From Phycisphaerae bacterium (GTDB lineage Bacteria; Planctomycetota; Phycisphaerae; Sedimentisphaerales; SM23-30): a DNA stretch of 8,764 bases. Position numbers and translations under genes: made by a program. The notes under the pieces are model-generated. The model worked only from the letters and a program-made list of their open reading frames with translations, was not told where the DNA came from and made no database searches. Every line of letters starts with the position of its first letter. Positions within the stretch are counted from its first letter, which is position 1. The stretch is taken from contig JAIPFO010000140.1 of assembly GCA_021736565.1 (NCBI GenBank), forward strand, positions 1 through 8,764. The letters are read 5' to 3'. This document shows positions 7,801 through 8,764 of this stretch, piece after piece.

Positions 7801-7845
7801 CATCATAAATAAAAATACCGCGATAAAAACAATCTTCTTTTTCAT
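4825..7845 (-). CDS. Large secreted multidomain protein with CARDB-like Ig-fold repeats
   Basis: The product has 1006 residues from ATG 7845. The first residues MKKKIVFIAVFLFMMTGLAFG form a signal peptide, probably cut near AFG/EAV. There is no lipobox Cys, so it should be released or surface-bound. The regions, approximately, are: a beta-rich N-terminal domain with YFPL and FQWTYG (26-220); a domain opening LMPLAIGQTFTY and closing WIVPGVGMVK (245-400), a pattern common in uncharacterised exported proteins; and three successive Ig-like CARDB-type units (422-537, 538-657, 658-783). These have signature phrases such as LTNIGN, VEIGNTGN, LKPGK and SDETNNEA. A Thr/Ser/Gly-rich beta C-terminal domain follows (787-1006), ending EVREIVL. 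No enzymatic motif, sorting signal or PEP-CTERM tail is visible; binding or adhesion is only inferred. GTG 7854 is also in frame but overlaps the Shine-Dalgarno. It is monocistronic with its own promoter and terminator. Confidence 0.9.
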   Translation of the reverse strand: MKKKIVFIAVFLFMMTGLAFGEAVMFTDYFPLSVSGHGKKTFQWTYGRNGSFKSEISGTQSVPYGSGAIEGVGISNFSGVIQLYASNDGTTVKWLAMDDLYLSTDQNLTAHPAGWSFSTITDGMLLDQGDYYYVEQDLSSAEIENNQVLLFTIQDVTVYSAQYTNTVIVWYLDTDYPFTALDFSGNDSNLGITLPGSTQTSGYSVTAFDVYAEGIGMIAGGDISAETGKLTELAELSAIDTSNKLMPLAIGQTFTYDRIDGNDNGWTTQLVIDSKATFNSMEYFHVTSLNYDNDQGNENWGYVRSTESQLYGYNSKGPDYLQQQIADVGTRWSTYSPDDDDLNYVVNEIVAIEDVTTPYGEFQDAYKTRNYQCVDPDNLNLGISPDWYEWIVPGVGMVKQVDYWADNAPVTMELSEISSGIGLSVVGTKLPTSVVSGSGEKISLTALVENTSQVTFKKGAAVDIYFYVQNIDTEELYEIGRLEGKSIINLKPGKVANCTVTAYLPEGLADGDYVFEASIGDALVMVEDHIVSVQEGFVALEMAPGKVSLPSAVIAGEAAKTSISVVLTNIGNITTEKTGLVDMAVVARPVGGGDDVVLDVSTVKFGNVKSGRAAKYTLKPTIPDSVPEGIYEVAVQYTYGDAVGELVLDGQIVISEPFVDLVCSVADSSGLGMIIPGSKTKMKVLVEIGNTGNVALGKSDVVDVQVYLRNQSGDQNDILIAETLGYKVGGLKNGKPKKLNILALLPATVPGGDYYSIVVVDSSDNILESDETNNEAISNTANTVAGGFMEMAMFNSTSNENYTSTIKGNLYGDEFSGQCMINVANYDGNITETVTSNDGFDTQQMTYNWYQNEQGVCLGSWGQEIDMGAITFDFNDLVVFPADGSTNGQGSVSGSLDIDAAGTSISVDLAGTATASGVITGVKTVKVNGVKYDAVENKVSLSFIAEGQVTGEGEVIEISLLIKQYITYWTTSDGIIKSQIKSLATVKIPSYGSVRGSGIEVREIVL

Positions 7846-7912
7846 ACCATTCACTCCTGTCTGTTAGAGATACATTGTATTGCCCTTATTATAACATACA
7901 TAATAAAGTCAA
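7846..7912 (-). promoter_or_regulatory. Promoter and ribosome-binding site of the secreted-protein gene
   Basis: On the reverse strand an extended -10 TGTTATAAT (TATAAT at 7893-7888) lies about 42 bases before ATG 7845. TTGACT (7912-7907) upstream is -35-like, but the 13-base spacing is short, so the extended -10 probably carries most of the activity. The Shine-Dalgarno AGGAG (7858-7854) is 8 bases before ATG 7845 and selects it over GTG 7854. Confidence 0.7.
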
Positions 7913-7916
7913 CTTT

Positions 7917-8142
7917 TTAATCACATTGAAATTTGTATTCCAATTTCGCCTCTGGCAGATAAAGCCCAGCGAACACTGGTGTTTTAAGACCTGTAAGCCT
8001 TATCATAGCTCTAATGCCACATTCTGCCTGACCGCTAACCCAACAGCTAACGGTGGAATGGTAACCCATCCGAGTCGAACCGTCAACTCTAAATATTATG
8101 GTTTGTCAATAAAATCGCCGTTTATCACAGGGATATCGCATC
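7917..8142. other. Intergenic stretch with no secure gene
   Basis: A reverse-strand open frame runs from 8105 to a TAA at 7917, with its first ATG at 8069 (50 residues, ending LEYKFQCD). It has ordinary composition but no ribosome-binding site, and its stop overlaps the promoter zone of the next gene, so it is at most a gene relic. A 104-codon forward frame (7875-8189) also lacks support and runs into the hairpin repeat. Small repeats are visible: GCTAAC twice (8032-8037 and 8045-8050), and CCAG/CTGG flanking 7968-7979. Confidence 0.4.
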
Positions 8143-8186
8143 AACGAAACGACCCTTCGGGTCTTTATGGTAAAATAGGTAATTTG
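8143..8186 (-). repeat. Hairpin repeat family 1, copy 3 (terminator-like)
   Basis: Read on the reverse strand this copy matches 4276-4318 at nearly every base from AAATT through the hairpin GACCC-GAA-GGGTC (8163-8151) to GTTTCGTT. It begins a few bases after the TAA at 8193-8195 that ends the reverse-strand gene remnant, the same placement as copy 2 behind the GH13 gene. It is inverted relative to the copy at 8604-8636. Confidence 0.65.
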
Positions 8187-8192
8187 TAGGTT

Positions 8193-8433
8193 TTATTTGT
8201 ATTTCCTTGGCCTTCCTATTGCCTTAAGTGTTGGTTCCAGGTTCAGTTCTTTTGCTGTTTGGGCGGCGGGTGGCAGCGGTTTTTGAAGATATTCACCCTT
8301 CAACACAAAGGTGCTTTTGGATCAGTTTTTCTTTCAACGAAGATGGCCTTTGCGGCAAACTGATGGTAAAGCCTTGGGAAAGCCATCGGTTTGCAGTAAA
8401 GTTAATCTCATTAAAAACGAACTCTTTATTCAT
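8193..8433 (-). pseudogene. Frameshifted 3' remnant of an unidentified gene
   Basis: Two overlapping reverse frames together look like one broken gene. The first runs from ATG 8433 to a TGA at 8293 (46 residues, MNKEFVFNEINFTANRW then GFTISLPQRPSSLKEKL). The second, one base shifted, is open from 8321 to TAA 8193 (42 residues, including KGEYLQKPLPPAAQTAKELN and ending KAIGRPRKYK). A single frameshift near 8300-8320 would join them. The basic GRPRKYK tail suggests a DNA-binding or transposase-like protein, but I do not recognise the family. A family 1 hairpin follows the stop. A competing 76-codon forward frame (8228-8458) covers the same bases, so the call is tentative. Confidence 0.4.
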
Positions 8434-8480
8434 CCACACCGGTGCAATTGAAGGATAAAAGGGCTCGCAATCTCTACCAC

Positions 8481-8585
8481 CCGCCGGGTGAGATTTTGAT
8501 GGGCGAGCCAGTTGAACTGGCCGAAAAAGGCCCCAAATATCACATAACCGTTCCCGGTTCTGCCTATGCGGTCATAAAGGTTTAG
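8481..8585 (+). pseudogene. 3' fragment of a second GH13 alpha-glucosidase gene
   Basis: In frame with TAG 8583-8585 the sequence encodes PPGEILMGEPVELAEKG and then a tail identical to the GH13 product of 2653-4257 (GPKYHITVPGSAYAVIKV). The upstream part differs (RPGEVLMGSRVDLAEKG in the intact gene), so this is the end of a homologous but distinct gene. Nothing before about 8480 resembles the enzyme, so all but about 34 codons are missing. It has no start signal and cannot make an enzyme. Confidence 0.8.
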
Positions 8586-8636
8586 GCTTATTAATAAACC
8601 GGTAAATTGCCTATCTTACCATAAAGACCCGAAGGG
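8517..8636 (+). repeat. 120-bp exact direct repeat, copy 2
   Basis: Identical base for base to 4189-4308, 4328 bases upstream. It covers the end of the GH13 fragment, its stop, the same trailer and the hairpin as far as GGG. Confidence 0.9.
8604..8636 (+). repeat. Hairpin repeat family 1, copy 4, truncated
   Basis: It matches copy 2 from AAATT to GACCCGAAGGG and then switches to CAATCC, so the 3' arm has lost its last two bases and only CCC/GGG can pair cleanly. It still lies 3' of the GH13 fragment in sense orientation, but is probably no longer a working hairpin. Confidence 0.65.
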
Positions 8637-8764
8637 CAATCCTGTTCGGCACGATATTTGCTCTTTGACAGCTTATAGCTGACTTATGACATAAATGTGA
8701 TTATATCGAGAGATTCCATTTCGGTCAAAATATTTGTGCGCAGCATAAAGCCCGGCGTCAGTTT
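8637..8764. other. Unassigned right edge
   Basis: No open frame of note is seen. A good -35-like TTGACA lies at 8665-8670, but the hexamers 16-18 bases downstream (GACATA, ACATAA) are poor -10 matches, so a forward promoter for a gene beyond the window is only possible. ATAAAGCCCGGCG (8747-8759) resembles ATAAAGCCCAGCG at 7962-7974. Confidence 0.3.

Noticed and set aside
8022..8056. attC-like (integron) site suggested by two GCTAAC motifs
   Set aside because: The motifs are direct rather than paired as RYYYAAC/GTTRRRY, and no cassette structure surrounds them.
7875..8189. Forward 104-codon frame
   Set aside because: Overlaps the promoter on its left and a dispersed hairpin repeat on its right; no ribosome-binding site and no recognisable protein features.
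1371..8636. CRISPR array made of the repeated hairpin
   Set aside because: Four copies kilobases apart in both orientations, no regular spacing and no cas genes.

Overview
The window is a bacterial chromosomal segment, about half GC overall but patchy. The two central metabolic-type genes (about 1600-4260) are clearly GC-richer than the methylase, the large secreted-protein gene and the intergenic DNA. No rRNA, tRNA, CRISPR array or complete insertion sequence is visible. The taxon cannot be fixed from the sequence. The mix of a toroid 'prenyltransferase-repeat' protein, a large exported protein with CARDB-like repeats and repeat-rich intergenic DNA would fit Planctomycetota (Phycisphaerae-like) or a relative; this is a low-confidence inference.

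Left to right: (1) an orphan D12-class N6-adenine DNA methyltransferase (+, 73-954), preceded by what looks like the end of a short interspersed element; (2) a small two-helix membrane protein (-, 1072-1344); (3) a 302-residue alpha/alpha-toroid protein with five GGY/GGF repeats (-, 1603-2511), divergent from (4) a cytoplasmic GH13 alpha-glucosidase-type enzyme (+, 2653-4257); (5) an AT-rich gene-free stretch of about 570 bases; (6) a 1006-residue secreted multidomain protein (-, 4825-7845) with a clear promoter, Shine-Dalgarno and intrinsic terminator; (7) a scrap zone (7913-8764) with a frameshifted reverse-strand gene tail and a 3' fragment of a second GH13 gene.

The unusual content is between the genes. 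A roughly 38-base element with the hairpin GACCC-GAA-GGGTC occurs four times (1371, 4276, 8143, 8604), each time on the sense strand 3' of a gene or gene remnant, so it resembles a dispersed terminator-like module. A second family with GTRCGAAAGT-type ends occurs as two MITE-like elements (1490-1603 and 4359-4554), with further end-like copies flanking the methylase. The last 120 bases of the GH13 gene plus trailer are repeated exactly at 8517-8636, ending inside the hairpin of the first repeat family.

No multi-gene pathway is evident. The GH13 enzyme and the toroid protein share a 141-base divergent intergenic region, but no biochemical link can be read from the sequence. I do not see a defence system, biosynthetic cluster or other large new system here. 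The best leads are the two interspersed repeat families and the recombination they seem to have taken part in.
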